64,000 nucleotides of DNA from Streptomyces sp. PKU-EA00015. Its GTDB lineage: Bacteria; Actinomycetota; Actinomycetes; Streptomycetales; Streptomycetaceae. The notes below the pieces were generated by a model. The model worked only from the letters and a program-made list of their open reading frames with translations. It had not been told where the DNA came from and did no database searches. The stretch is taken from assembly GCF_013387495.1 (NCBI RefSeq), contig NZ_JABZEE010000005.1, positions 62,001 to 126,000 on the forward strand, in the 5' to 3' direction. This document shows positions 16,798 through 24,321 of this stretch, piece after piece. A program made the translations under genes and the position numbers. Position 1 is the stretch's first letter, and every line of letters starts with the position of its first letter.

Positions 16798-17042
16798 CTG
16801 GAGGGGACCCTTTCGTCATGCCCGGGGAGGGTTCTCCCGGTTGGAAGTTACGCAGCCGTAGGTTTTCGGCATTGGGGCGATCGTCCCCCATGTGTCGCGT
16901 ACTGACCAGCCCTGGGGCCCGGTACAGGCGAGATTCTCATCACGTCCGGACCCCCGTCGCCGCCCGTTCACGCCCGTCGCGGGGAATCATTGCCTTCCTG
17001 CGAACGCTACAGGGGCCGACGACTCGACGGAGGTGTACCGAA

Positions 17043-17369
17043 GTGCGCGCTCACGATCCGGAACGACGGCTCGGCGCGGCGGAGCTGGGAACGGGGCTCG
17101 GGCGGCGGGCGACGCTCGTCCAGTTCTCGACCGCCTTCTGCCAGCCCTGCCGCGCCACGCGCCGTACGTTGTCGGACGTCGCGGGCATGGTCGACGGTGT
17201 CGCGCACATCGAGATCGACGCCGAGGAGCGGCTCGCACTCGTGCGGGAACTGGGCATCCGCACGACACCGACCGTCCTGGTGCTCGACTCCGCCGGGCGT
17301 GTCGTCACCCAGGCCTCCGGGGCACCCCGCAAGGCCGACGTCATCGCCGCACTCGGAAGGGCCGTGTGA
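17043..17369 (+). CDS. Thioredoxin-fold protein
   Basis: A 108-aa thioredoxin with the redox motif CQPC in FSTAFCQPCRATRRTL and the cis-proline segment IRTTPTVLVLD. GTG 17043 has GGAGG nine bases upstream. The WCGPC tryptophan-glycine signature is altered to FCQPC, so its redox potential and partners may differ from a classical thioredoxin. It lies upstream of a leader-peptide-controlled flavin reductase, a pairing seen in other Streptomyces. No signal peptide, so it is cytoplasmic. Confidence 0.88.
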   Translation: MRAHDPERRLGAAELGTGLGRRATLVQFSTAFCQPCRATRRTLSDVAGMVDGVAHIEIDAEERLALVRELGIRTTPTVLVLDSAGRVVTQASGAPRKADVIAALGRAV

Positions 17370-17411
17370 CGCGCCGTGAGCCCGGTCGCACATTCCCGTG
17401 CGCACTTGACT

Positions 17412-17446
17412 GCACAGGGCAACTGTCGTCAGGCTGACGTCTGTGC
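17412..17446 (+). promoter_or_regulatory. Stem that pairs over the leader-peptide start codon
   Basis: GCACAG at 17412-17417 is perfectly complementary to CTGTGC at 17441-17446, which contains the GTG start of the leader peptide. If formed in the mRNA, the stem would block the leader start, a plausible part of a translation-coupled attenuation device. Confidence 0.4.
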
Positions 17447-17541
17447 CTCCAGTACTCCTTCTCTTCGGGCGTGTCCATGTGGACCTCGTCCGTCACGCGA
17501 GCGCGCGCTGTCCGGTTGACCTCGACGCCGCAGCCGCCTAG
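17443..17541 (+). CDS. Regulatory leader peptide (HVDL type) upstream of flavin reductase
   Basis: A 32-codon reading frame from GTG 17443 to TAG 17541 with the core GRVHVDLVRHASARC. This matches the R-x-HVDL-x-R-x-x-S-x-x-C pattern of putative cis-acting leader peptides annotated upstream of sulfur- and transport-related genes in actinobacteria. Translation of the Arg/Cys-rich segment is expected to sense amino-acid (probably cysteine) supply and to control the downstream flavin reductase, whose ATG is 27 bp after the stop. The start codon lies in a predicted stem with 17412-17417. The family match is from memory. Confidence 0.7.
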   Translation: MPPVLLLFGRVHVDLVRHASARCPVDLDAAAA

Positions 17542-17568
17542 TTCGCACCCATGCAGAAGGAATCCTCG

Positions 17569-18171
17569 ATGACGGCCCCGACCGATCTCGGCACCCCACC
17601 CCTGACCTCCTCCTCCGCCCTCGCCGCGCAACGGCCCGGGTCCGCTGCCGGCCTCGTGGGCACGCAGCAGTCGCCGGCCGGCGTGCGTGCCGCCTCGCCC
17701 GCCGCCGACGAGCTGCTGAAGTCGGCCTTCCGTCAGCACGCCGCCGGCGTCGCGGTGATCACCGCGCAGGGGGAGCGTCCCGTCGGCTTCACCGCCACCT
17801 CGCTCACCTCCGTGGCCGCCGACCCGCCGCTGATCTCCTTCGGGGTGGGCACCGGATCCTCCAGCTGGCCGGTGGTCGCCGAGGCGGAGTACGTCGGCGT
17901 CCACATACTCGGCGAGCACCAGCAGGAGCTGGCCGCCACCTTCGCCCGCAGCGGCGCGGACCGTTTCGCCCTGCCCACCTGCTGGCGCACCGGTCCCGAG
18001 GGCGTGCCCGTCCTCGAGGGAGTGGTGGCGTGGCTGGTCGCCCGGGTGGTGGCACGCGTGCCCGCGGGAGATCATCGCCTCGTGATCGCCGAGGTCGTGA
18101 CCGGGGACCCGGCCGGCGGCGGTCGTCCGCTGCTGTACCACCAGGGCCGCTTCAAGGCGCTGCGCGACTGA
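17569..18171 (+). CDS. Flavin reductase (FMN-binding split-barrel) family protein
   Basis: A 200-aa protein of the flavin reductase-like/NADH:FMN oxidoreductase family, supplying reduced flavin to monooxygenases. Residues from about 50 onward form the split barrel: LKSAFRQHAAGVAVITAQG, VGFTATSLTSVAADPPLISF and GRPLLYHQGRFKAL. The first 45 residues are a low-complexity Ala/Ser/Pro extension. ATG 17569 is chosen because AAGGAA lies seven bases upstream; ATG 17551 is possible. The leader peptide immediately upstream suggests sulfur-responsive control, as in desulfonation systems. Confidence 0.85.
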   Translation: MTAPTDLGTPPLTSSSALAAQRPGSAAGLVGTQQSPAGVRAASPAADELLKSAFRQHAAGVAVITAQGERPVGFTATSLTSVAADPPLISFGVGTGSSSWPVVAEAEYVGVHILGEHQQELAATFARSGADRFALPTCWRTGPEGVPVLEGVVAWLVARVVARVPAGDHRLVIAEVVTGDPAGGGRPLLYHQGRFKALRD

Positions 18172-18352
18172 CCTGGCACGCCGTTGTCAAGGTCACAGTG
18201 CAAAGCGCTTGCTTAGCGGGAACAACACCGCTGTACTGACGAGTAATATTTCGATCGGAGCGCGGCCCGCCCCGACCGGGATCCGCCCCATCGGACGCCT
18301 ATGCTGCGTTCACAAGGCAGTCCAGTAGAGACGATGCAGTAGGAGAGCCGGC

Positions 18353-19138
18353 GTGAGCCTGAGGATCGTTGTCTGTGTGAAGTACGTGCCCGACGCCACC
18401 GGCGACCGGCACTTCGCCGATGACCTGACCGTCGACCGCGACGACGTCGACGGCCTGCTGTCGGAGCTGGATGAGTACGCGGTCGAGCAGGCGCTGCAGA
18501 TCGCGGAGGACGCCGACGAGGCCGAGGTCACCGTGCTGACCGTCGGTCCGGAGGACGCCAAGGACGCGCTGCGCAAGGCCCTGTCGATGGGCGCCGACAA
18601 GGCGATCCACGTCGAGGACGACGACCTGCACGGCACCGACGTGATGGGCACCTCGCTGGTGCTGGCGAAGGCGATCGAGAAGGCCGGCTTCGACCTGGTG
18701 ATCGCCGGTATGGCCTCCACGGACGGCACGATGGGTGTCGTTCCGGCGCTGCTGGCCGAGCGTCTGGGCGTCCCGCAGGTCACCCTGCTCTCCGAGGTCT
18801 CGGTAGAGGGCGGTCTTGTGAAGGGCCGTCGCGACGGCGACACCGCGTCCGAGCAGCTCGAGGCGTCGCTGCCGGCCGTCGTGTCGGTGACGGACCAGTC
18901 GGGCGAGGCGCGTTACCCGTCCTTCAAGGGCATCATGGCCGCGAAGAAGAAGCCGGTGGAGTCCTGGGACCTGGAGGACCTGGAGATCGACGCCGACGAG
19001 GTCGGTCTCGAGGGTGCCTGGACCGCGGTCGACTCGGCCGCGGAGCGTCCGGCCCGCACCGCGGGCACGATCGTCAAGGACGAGGGCGAGGGCGGCAAGC
19101 AGCTCGCGGAGTTCCTCGCGAGCCAGAAGTTCATCTAA
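18353..19138 (+). CDS. etfB: Electron transfer flavoprotein subunit beta
   Basis: A 261-aa ETF beta/FixA protein. It partners with ETF alpha to carry electrons from acyl-CoA and other dehydrogenases to the quinone pool. The N-terminus RIVVCVKYVPDATGD and the AMP-binding signature in DLVIAGMASTDGTMGVVPAL are diagnostic. GTG 18353 follows AGGAG. etfA begins 56 bp downstream after its own Shine-Dalgarno, forming a two-gene operon. Upstream is an AAGCGCTT palindrome at 18203-18210, possibly an operator. Confidence 0.96.
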   Translation: MSLRIVVCVKYVPDATGDRHFADDLTVDRDDVDGLLSELDEYAVEQALQIAEDADEAEVTVLTVGPEDAKDALRKALSMGADKAIHVEDDDLHGTDVMGTSLVLAKAIEKAGFDLVIAGMASTDGTMGVVPALLAERLGVPQVTLLSEVSVEGGLVKGRRDGDTASEQLEASLPAVVSVTDQSGEARYPSFKGIMAAKKKPVESWDLEDLEIDADEVGLEGAWTAVDSAAERPARTAGTIVKDEGEGGKQLAEFLASQKFI

Positions 19139-19194
19139 GGCTTCGGCCACCAACCGCCCCCTTCATACTTCGCAAGCAGGAGAGAAGAAGTCCC

Positions 19195-20157
19195 ATGGCT
19201 GAAGTTCTCGTCTACGTCGACCACGTGGACGGTGCCGTCCGCAAGCCCACCCTTGAGCTGCTGACGCTCGCCCGCCGCATCGGCGAGCCCGTCGCCGTCG
19301 CCCTCGGCTCCGGTGCCGAGAACACCGCCGCCGCGCTCGCCGAGCACGGTGCGGTCAAGGTGCTGACCGCCGACGCGCCCGAGTTCACCGAGTACCTGGT
19401 GGTGCCGAAGGTGGACGCGCTGCAGGCCGCGTACGAGGCCGTCTCCCCGGCCGCCGTGCTCGTCCCGTCGTCCGCCGAGGGCAAGGAGATCGCGGCCCGT
19501 CTCGCGGTCCGTATCGGCTCCGGCATCATCACCGACGCCGTCGACCTGGAGGCCGGCGACGAGGGTCCGGTCGCCACCCAGTCGGCGTTCGCCGCCTCGT
19601 TCACCACCAAGTCCCGCATCACCAAGGGCACCCCGGTCATCACGGTCAAGCCCAACAGCGCCGCCGTGGAGGCCGCCCCGGCCGCCGGCACCGTCGAGAC
19701 CCTGTCCGTGTCGTTCTCCGAGAAGGCGACCGGCACCAAGGTCACCGCGCGCACCCCGCGTGAGTCGACCGGCCGTCCGGAGCTGACCGAGGCCGCGATC
19801 GTGGTCTCCGGTGGCCGTGGCGTCAACGGCGCGGAGAACTTCGCGGTCATCGAGGCGCTCGCCGACTCCCTCGGCGCGGCGGTCGGCGCCTCGCGTGCCG
19901 CGGTGGACGCCGGCTGGTACCCGCACACCAACCAGGTCGGCCAGACCGGCAAGTCGGTCTCCCCGCAGCTGTACATCGCCTCCGGTATCTCGGGCGCGAT
20001 CCAGCACCGGGCCGGTATGCAGACCTCGAAGACGATCGTGGCGATCAACAAGGACGCCGAGGCCCCGATCTTCGACCTGGTCGACTACGGCGTGGTCGGC
20101 GACCTGTTCGACGTCGTCCCGCAGCTGACCGATGAGGTCAAGTCCCGCAAGGGCTGA
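19195..20157 (+). CDS. etfA: Electron transfer flavoprotein subunit alpha
   Basis: A 320-aa ETF alpha/FixB. ATG 19195 follows GCAGGAGAG. The N-terminal half is the ETF alpha/beta fold; the C-terminal FAD domain contains [55 protein letters not shown] and [19 protein letters not shown], the full family FAD signature. It works with EtfB, encoded directly upstream. A strong hairpin follows the gene. Codon use is very strongly biased, as in a highly expressed gene. Confidence 0.96.
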   Translation: MAEVLVYVDHVDGAVRKPTLELLTLARRIGEPVAVALGSGAENTAAALAEHGAVKVLTADAPEFTEYLVVPKVDALQAAYEAVSPAAVLVPSSAEGKEIAARLAVRIGSGIITDAVDLEAGDEGPVATQSAFAASFTTKSRITKGTPVITVKPNSAAVEAAPAAGTVETLSVSFSEKATGTKVTARTPRESTGRPELTEAAIVVSGGRGVNGAENFAVIEALADSLGAAVGASRAAVDAGWYPHTNQVGQTGKSVSPQLYIASGISGAIQHRAGMQTSKTIVAINKDAEAPIFDLVDYGVVGDLFDVVPQLTDEVKSRKG

Positions 20158-20170
20158 CCGCACATCGTCC

Positions 20171-20213
20171 GGGCAGGGGCCGCGTGGTGATCTCCACCGC
20201 GCGGCCCCTGCCC
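20171..20213 (+). terminator. Terminator after etfBA
   Basis: A 19-bp stem with one G-T wobble, left GGGCAGGGGCCGCGTGGTG and right CACCGCGCGGCCCCTGCCC, loop ATCTC, starting 13 bp after the etfA stop. Confidence 0.85.
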
Positions 20214-20256
20214 GTTGTGGCGGACCATTGACGCAGATCACGGCTCCCGTTAACTT

Positions 20257-20289
20257 CATTCAACAGAATGTTGATTCCGTGAAGCGGAA
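20257..20289 (+). promoter_or_regulatory. Candidate operators upstream of the DUF6986 aldolase
   Basis: Two inverted repeats lie in the otherwise AT-rich promoter region: CATTC-aaca-GAATG (20257-20270) and TTCCG-tgaag-CGGAA (20275-20289). They are 35-67 bp upstream of the start codon. No regulator gene is adjacent on this side, so any regulator acts in trans. Confidence 0.4.
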
Positions 20290-20323
20290 AACACGGACAC
20301 AGGGATCTGCGGAGGGTGTGGGA

Positions 20324-21613
20324 ATGGGTCAGCAGGAGAAGGTGGCGACGAGCCTCGCCGGCGCGGTCAGCGAGGGCATCAGCGCCTCCCTGGCGACGGT
20401 GGACGCGGAGCTCGCCCGCCGGTACCCGGGAGACCCCGGCACCCGCCAGCCCGTCCACACCGTCTACGTCCCCGGCGACGTCTTCGCCGCCGACACCGTC
20501 CGCACATGGGGCGCCGCCGCCCTGGCGGCGCTCGACGAGCACGCCCCCGACGCCGCCGGCTTCGCCCGCGTCCTCGGCCTGAGCGACGAACTGGCCGAGC
20601 CGGTGTACACGCGTGTACGGGCCAAGCTGGAGCGCGAGCCGATCGAGGACCTGCGCGTCGACTTCGAGGACGGCTACGGGGGCCGGGACGAGGACGCCGA
20701 CGCCGCACGCGCCGCCCGGCTGATCTCGGAGGCCTACGCGAAGGGCGCCGCCGCGCCGTACATGGGCATCCGCATGAAGTGCATGGAGGCCGCCGTACGC
20801 GACCGGGGCATCCGCACCCTCGACATCTTCCTCACCGGCCTGATGGAGGCCGGCGGCCTGCCCGACGGGCTCGTCCTCACCCTGCCCAAGGTCACGTACA
20901 CCGAGCAGGTGTCCGCGATGGTGCGGCTCGTCGAGGAGTTCGAGAAGGCCCGCGGCCTGGAGAGCGGTCGCATCGGCTTCGAGATCCAGATCGAGACCAG
21001 CCAGTCCATCCTCGGCCCCGACGGCACCGCCACCGTCGCGCGCATGATCGACGCCGCTGAGGGACGGGCCACCGGTCTGCACTACGGCACCTTCGACTAC
21101 AGCGCCTGTCTCGGTGTCAGCGCCGCCCACCAGGCCAGCGACCACCCCGCGGCCGACCACGCCAAGGCCGTCATGCAGGTCGCCGCGGCCGGGACCGGCG
21201 TACGAGTGTCCGACGGCTCCACCAACGTCCTGCCCGTCGGTTCCACCGAGAAGGTCCACGACGCCTGGCGCCTGCACTACGGCCTCACCCGCCGCGCCCT
21301 CGCCCGCGCGTACTACCAGGGCTGGGACATGCACCCCGGTCACCTGCCCACCCGCTACGCCGCCGTCTTCGCCTTCTACCGCGAGGGCTTCGAGCAGGCC
21401 GCGGCGCGACTGTCCGCCTACGCCACCCACGCGGGCGGCGACGTCATGGACGAGCCCGCCACCGCCAAGGCCCTCAGCTCCTACCTGCTGCGCGGCATCG
21501 ACTGCGGCGCCCTCGACACCGCGGAAGTCGCCCGGCTGACCGGTCTCACGCGCGCCGACCTCGACGGCTTCGCGGCCCCCCGGCGCGGGGAGTTGACGGC
21601 CACAGCCGAGTAA
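20324..21613 (+). CDS. DUF6986 family protein, HpcH/HpaI aldolase-like
   Basis: A 429-aa protein with the CitE/HpcH TIM-barrel pattern: YVPGDVFAADTV, LRVDFEDGYGGRDEDAD (acidic metal-binding cluster), TLPKVTYTEQVSAMVRLVEEF, FEIQIETSQSILGPDG and GLHYGTFDYSACLGV. The EIQIE and DFED acidic residues would hold Mg, as in citrate-lyase-beta and malate-synthase relatives. ATG 20324 follows GGAGGG at seven bases. Related genes often occur with purine/allantoin or glyoxylate metabolism, but no such neighbours are here, so the substrate is unknown. Confidence 0.83.
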   Translation: MGQQEKVATSLAGAVSEGISASLATVDAELARRYPGDPGTRQPVHTVYVPGDVFAADTVRTWGAAALAALDEHAPDAAGFARVLGLSDELAEPVYTRVRAKLEREPIEDLRVDFEDGYGGRDEDADAARAARLISEAYAKGAAAPYMGIRMKCMEAAVRDRGIRTLDIFLTGLMEAGGLPDGLVLTLPKVTYTEQVSAMVRLVEEFEKARGLESGRIGFEIQIETSQSILGPDGTATVARMIDAAEGRATGLHYGTFDYSACLGVSAAHQASDHPAADHAKAVMQVAAAGTGVRVSDGSTNVLPVGSTEKVHDAWRLHYGLTRRALARAYYQGWDMHPGHLPTRYAAVFAFYREGFEQAAARLSAYATHAGGDVMDEPATAKALSSYLLRGIDCGALDTAEVARLTGLTRADLDGFAAPRRGELTATAE

Positions 21614-21701
21614 CAGGCTGCACCGGGCCCACCGCTGCCCCCTCACGCTGTGCGCCGTCACCGTCGCATCCCGCGGGATTCCCCCGAGCCGTGACGCTGG
21701 T

Positions 21702-22826
21702 TCAGGCCGGCGGGGGAATCTCCCCGGAGCCGCGCGGGATCAGGACGGTGTCCAGCGTCACCTGTGCCGGCTCCTCGTTCACTCCGTCCAGCCTGCGGAA
21801 CAGCCGCTCCGCCGCCGTACGGCCCAGAGCGGCCGCGTCCTGGGCTATGACCGTGATGCCGAGCAGGTCGGCGAGCTCGATGTCGTCGAAGCCGACCAGT
21901 GCGACCGGCTCCTCGCGTCCGGCGAGGAGCCGGACGACCGTCACCGTGACCCGGTTGTTGCCCGCGAAGACGGCGGTGACCGGCTCGGGGGCCTCCAGTA
22001 TCGACGTCACCGCGTCCCGGACCCGCTCCGGCGCCGTGGAGCCCAGCGAGACCCAGGAGTCGTCGATCTCCAGACCCGCGTCCTCCATCGCCGCGCGATA
22101 GCCGCGCAGTCGCTCGACCGCGGTGTGGATGCGCGGCTGGTCACCGATGAAGGCGATGCGCCGGTGGCCGTGTGCGATCAGATGCGCCACGCCCGCGCGT
22201 GCTCCGCCGAAGCTGTCGGACATCACCGTGTCCGCCTCGATACGGCCGGCCGGACGGTCGACGAACACCGTGGCCACGCCCGCCTTGATCTCCGGCTCCA
22301 GGTAGCGGTGGTCGTGACCCGCGGGGATCACGATGAGCCCGTCCACCCGGCGCGCGCACAGTGCGAGTGCCAACTCCTGCTCGCGGTCGGGGTCCTCGGC
22401 GCTGGAGCCGTTGATCAGCAGGGCGCCGTGCGCCCGGGCCACCTCCTCCACAGCCCGGCTGAGCGGCCCGTAGAACGGGTCGGCGAGGTCCTCCAGCACC
22501 AGGCCGATGGACGCGGTGCGGCCCTTCCGCAGCACCCGCGCACTGTCGTTGCGGCGGAAGCCCAGCGACTCGATGGCCTCCTGCACCCGTCGCTCGGTGT
22601 CGGGCGTGACGCCCGGTTCGCCGTTGACCACCCGCGAGACGGTCTTGAGACCCACTCCCGCGCGTGCTGCGACGTCTTTCATCGTCGGCCGATTTCCGTA
22701 GCGGGGCTCGGGGCCTCGAGGGCTTCCCGGCGGCTGCGGGGGACGAGTCGTATCGGCCACGGTGAGCTTTCTGTCCGACGGCAGGCGGTCGCGTTCGATG
22801 GTATGGGATGGTGTGGCGTCGGGCAT
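21702..22826 (-). CDS. LacI-family transcriptional repressor
   Basis: A repressor of up to 374 aa. After a Pro-rich N-terminal stretch of about 45 residues comes the LacI HTH, TMKDVAARAGVGLKTVSRVV, with the hinge NDSARVLRKGRTASIGL. A periplasmic-binding-like sugar domain follows (FGGARAGVAHLIAHGHRRIAFI; VGFDDIELADLLGITVIAQD). The start is uncertain: ATG 22826 and an internal GTG at 22760 are both possible, and neither has a good Shine-Dalgarno. It is divergent from a ROK kinase, with a perfect palindromic operator between, so a sugar controls both. Confidence 0.9.
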   Translation of the reverse strand: MPDATPSHTIERDRLPSDRKLTVADTTRPPQPPGSPRGPEPRYGNRPTMKDVAARAGVGLKTVSRVVNGEPGVTPDTERRVQEAIESLGFRRNDSARVLRKGRTASIGLVLEDLADPFYGPLSRAVEEVARAHGALLINGSSAEDPDREQELALALCARRVDGLIVIPAGHDHRYLEPEIKAGVATVFVDRPAGRIEADTVMSDSFGGARAGVAHLIAHGHRRIAFIGDQPRIHTAVERLRGYRAAMEDAGLEIDDSWVSLGSTAPERVRDAVTSILEAPEPVTAVFAGNNRVTVTVVRLLAGREEPVALVGFDDIELADLLGITVIAQDAAALGRTAAERLFRRLDGVNEEPAQVTLDTVLIPRGSGEIPPPA

Positions 22827-22834
22827 AGGGCCTG

Positions 22835-22846
22835 GACAACGTTGTC
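22835..22846. promoter_or_regulatory. LacI operator, GACAACGTTGTC
   Basis: A perfect 12-bp palindrome with the central CG typical of LacI/GalR operators, 9 bp from the repressor ATG at 22826 and 64 bp from the ROK start at 22910. It is the obvious shared site for autoregulation and control of the kinase. Confidence 0.75.
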
Positions 22847-22909
22847 AGGGCAATGGAGACTGTCATCGAATCCGCAGGTCCGACAGTCTCCCCGGGGGAT
22901 CGCACACCG

Positions 22910-23884
22910 ATGCATACCAGCCTCGTCGCCGCTCTCGACATCGGCGGTACCAAGATCGCCGGCGCGTTGGTCGACGGGGGTGGCGCTCTCCTGCTGCGTA
23001 CGCAGCGCCCCACGCCGGCCCGGGAGAGCGGTGACGCGGTGATGCGCGCGGTGGAGGGCGTCCTCGCCGAGCTCACGGCGTCGCCGCTGTGGGCGGGCGT
23101 ACGGGCGGTCGGCATCGGCAGCGCGGGGCCGGTGGACCGCTCGGCCGGTACGGTCAGCCCGGTCAACGTCCCTGGCTGGCGCGACTTCCCGCTGGTCGAG
23201 AGGGTGTCACGGGCCGTCGGCGGGCTGCCCGTCGAGCTCGTCGGCGACGGCGTCGCGATGACGGCGGCCGAGCACTGGCTGGGCGCGGCCCGGGGATACG
23301 ACAACGCACTGTGCATGGTCGTCTCGACCGGCGTCGGCGGCGGTCTGGTGCTCAACGGCCGTCTGCACGCGGGCCCCACGGGCAACGCCGGGCACATCGG
23401 TCACATCAGCGTCGATCTGGACGGCGACGCCTGCCCGTGCGGGGCGCGCGGCTGCGTGGAGCGGATAGCCAGCGGGCCCAACATCGCCCGCCGGGCCGTG
23501 GAGAACGGCTGGCGTCCCGGTGCCGACGGCGAGGCGACGGCCGCCGCCGTGGCCGAGGCGGCGCGCGCCGGCGACCCGGTCGCGACCGCCTCGTTCGAGC
23601 GCGCCGCCCAGGCACTCGCCGCCGGGATCGCCGCCACCGCGACGCTGGTGGAGATCGACATCGCCGTCATCGGCGGCGGTGTCGCGGGCGCGGGGAACGT
23701 GCTCTTCACGCCGCTGCGCCGTGCCTTGCGCGACTACGCGACGCTGTCGTTCGTGCAGCGCCTGACGGTGGCGCCGGCACGGATGGGCACGGACGCCGGT
23801 CTCGTGGGCGCGGCGGCTGCGGCGCTCACCCTCGGGCGGGCGGCGGACCGGGTGACGCACTCGGGCGCGGCCGGCCCCGTGTAG
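22910..23884 (+). CDS. ROK-family sugar kinase (glucokinase-like)
   Basis: A 324-aa ROK kinase. The ATP phosphate loop is LDIGGTKIAGALV, the catalytic segment NVPGWRDFPLVERV with LVGDGVAMTAAEHWLG, then VSTGVGGGLVLNG, and the ROK zinc motif GHIGHISVD with CPCGARGCVE. There is no N-terminal helix-turn-helix, so it is an enzyme rather than a ROK repressor. ATG 22910 is chosen at the family N-terminus; GTG/ATG codons from 22853 would add 19 poorly conserved residues. Control by the divergent LacI repressor fits a sugar-utilisation role. Sugar specificity unknown. Confidence 0.9.
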   Translation: MHTSLVAALDIGGTKIAGALVDGGGALLLRTQRPTPARESGDAVMRAVEGVLAELTASPLWAGVRAVGIGSAGPVDRSAGTVSPVNVPGWRDFPLVERVSRAVGGLPVELVGDGVAMTAAEHWLGAARGYDNALCMVVSTGVGGGLVLNGRLHAGPTGNAGHIGHISVDLDGDACPCGARGCVERIASGPNIARRAVENGWRPGADGEATAAAVAEAARAGDPVATASFERAAQALAAGIAATATLVEIDIAVIGGGVAGAGNVLFTPLRRALRDYATLSFVQRLTVAPARMGTDAGLVGAAAAALTLGRAADRVTHSGAAGPV

Positions 23885-23976
23885 CTGGACGCCCCCCTGC
23901 GTCCGGCACGACTTCTCGGGCGTGGTTGACCGCCGGAGCCGGACGAACCCTGGGGGGCGCAACGCCCCCGGGACGC

Positions 23977-24156
23977 TCACCAGGCGCGGTCTGCGTGCTG
24001 CTGTTGAGGGACGACCACCAGGAACGCGTCCGACTCCAGGTCCATCACCACCTCAGCCGCCAGCCCCTCGTCCCGGCGGTGCCGTGCGTACTCCTCGGCG
24101 GCCCAGCTGCCCCGCGGATCTCCTGCGGGGAACTTCTCCAAAACAGTGCGGCGCAT
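23977..24156 (-). CDS. Small conserved-looking protein, 59 aa
   Basis: A 59-aa reading frame starting MRRTVLEKFPAGDPRGSWAA and continuing EEYARHRRDEGLAAEVVMDL to a FLVVVPQQQ end. ATG 24156 has a strong AAGGGGG seven bases upstream. Codon use is Streptomyces-like with high GC at third positions. I recall similar short proteins in other Streptomyces but know no function. It is predicted soluble and sits between the ROK kinase and the P-loop/NUDIX gene. Confidence 0.7.
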   Translation of the reverse strand: MRRTVLEKFPAGDPRGSWAAEEYARHRRDEGLAAEVVMDLESDAFLVVVPQQQHADRAW

Positions 24157-24321
24157 CGCGCACCCCCTTGTCTCTTCCGCTCCAACGACGGTCCTCGACA
24201 GGTGTCACGGGCAACGGCCCGGCCACAGTTCCGTCCCCGATCAGCCAACCGGTTCCGGCCGGGGGTTTCCGTGGCAGGGTGATGCGGGCAAGCCACTGTG
24301 GGCTACGGAAGAGGGGGACCC

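Noticed and set aside
21668..21679. ATCCCGCGGGAT palindrome between the DUF6986 and LacI genes
   Set aside because: Too short to act as a terminator stem with a loop, and in an intergenic gap where convergent genes end; no functional reading is supported.
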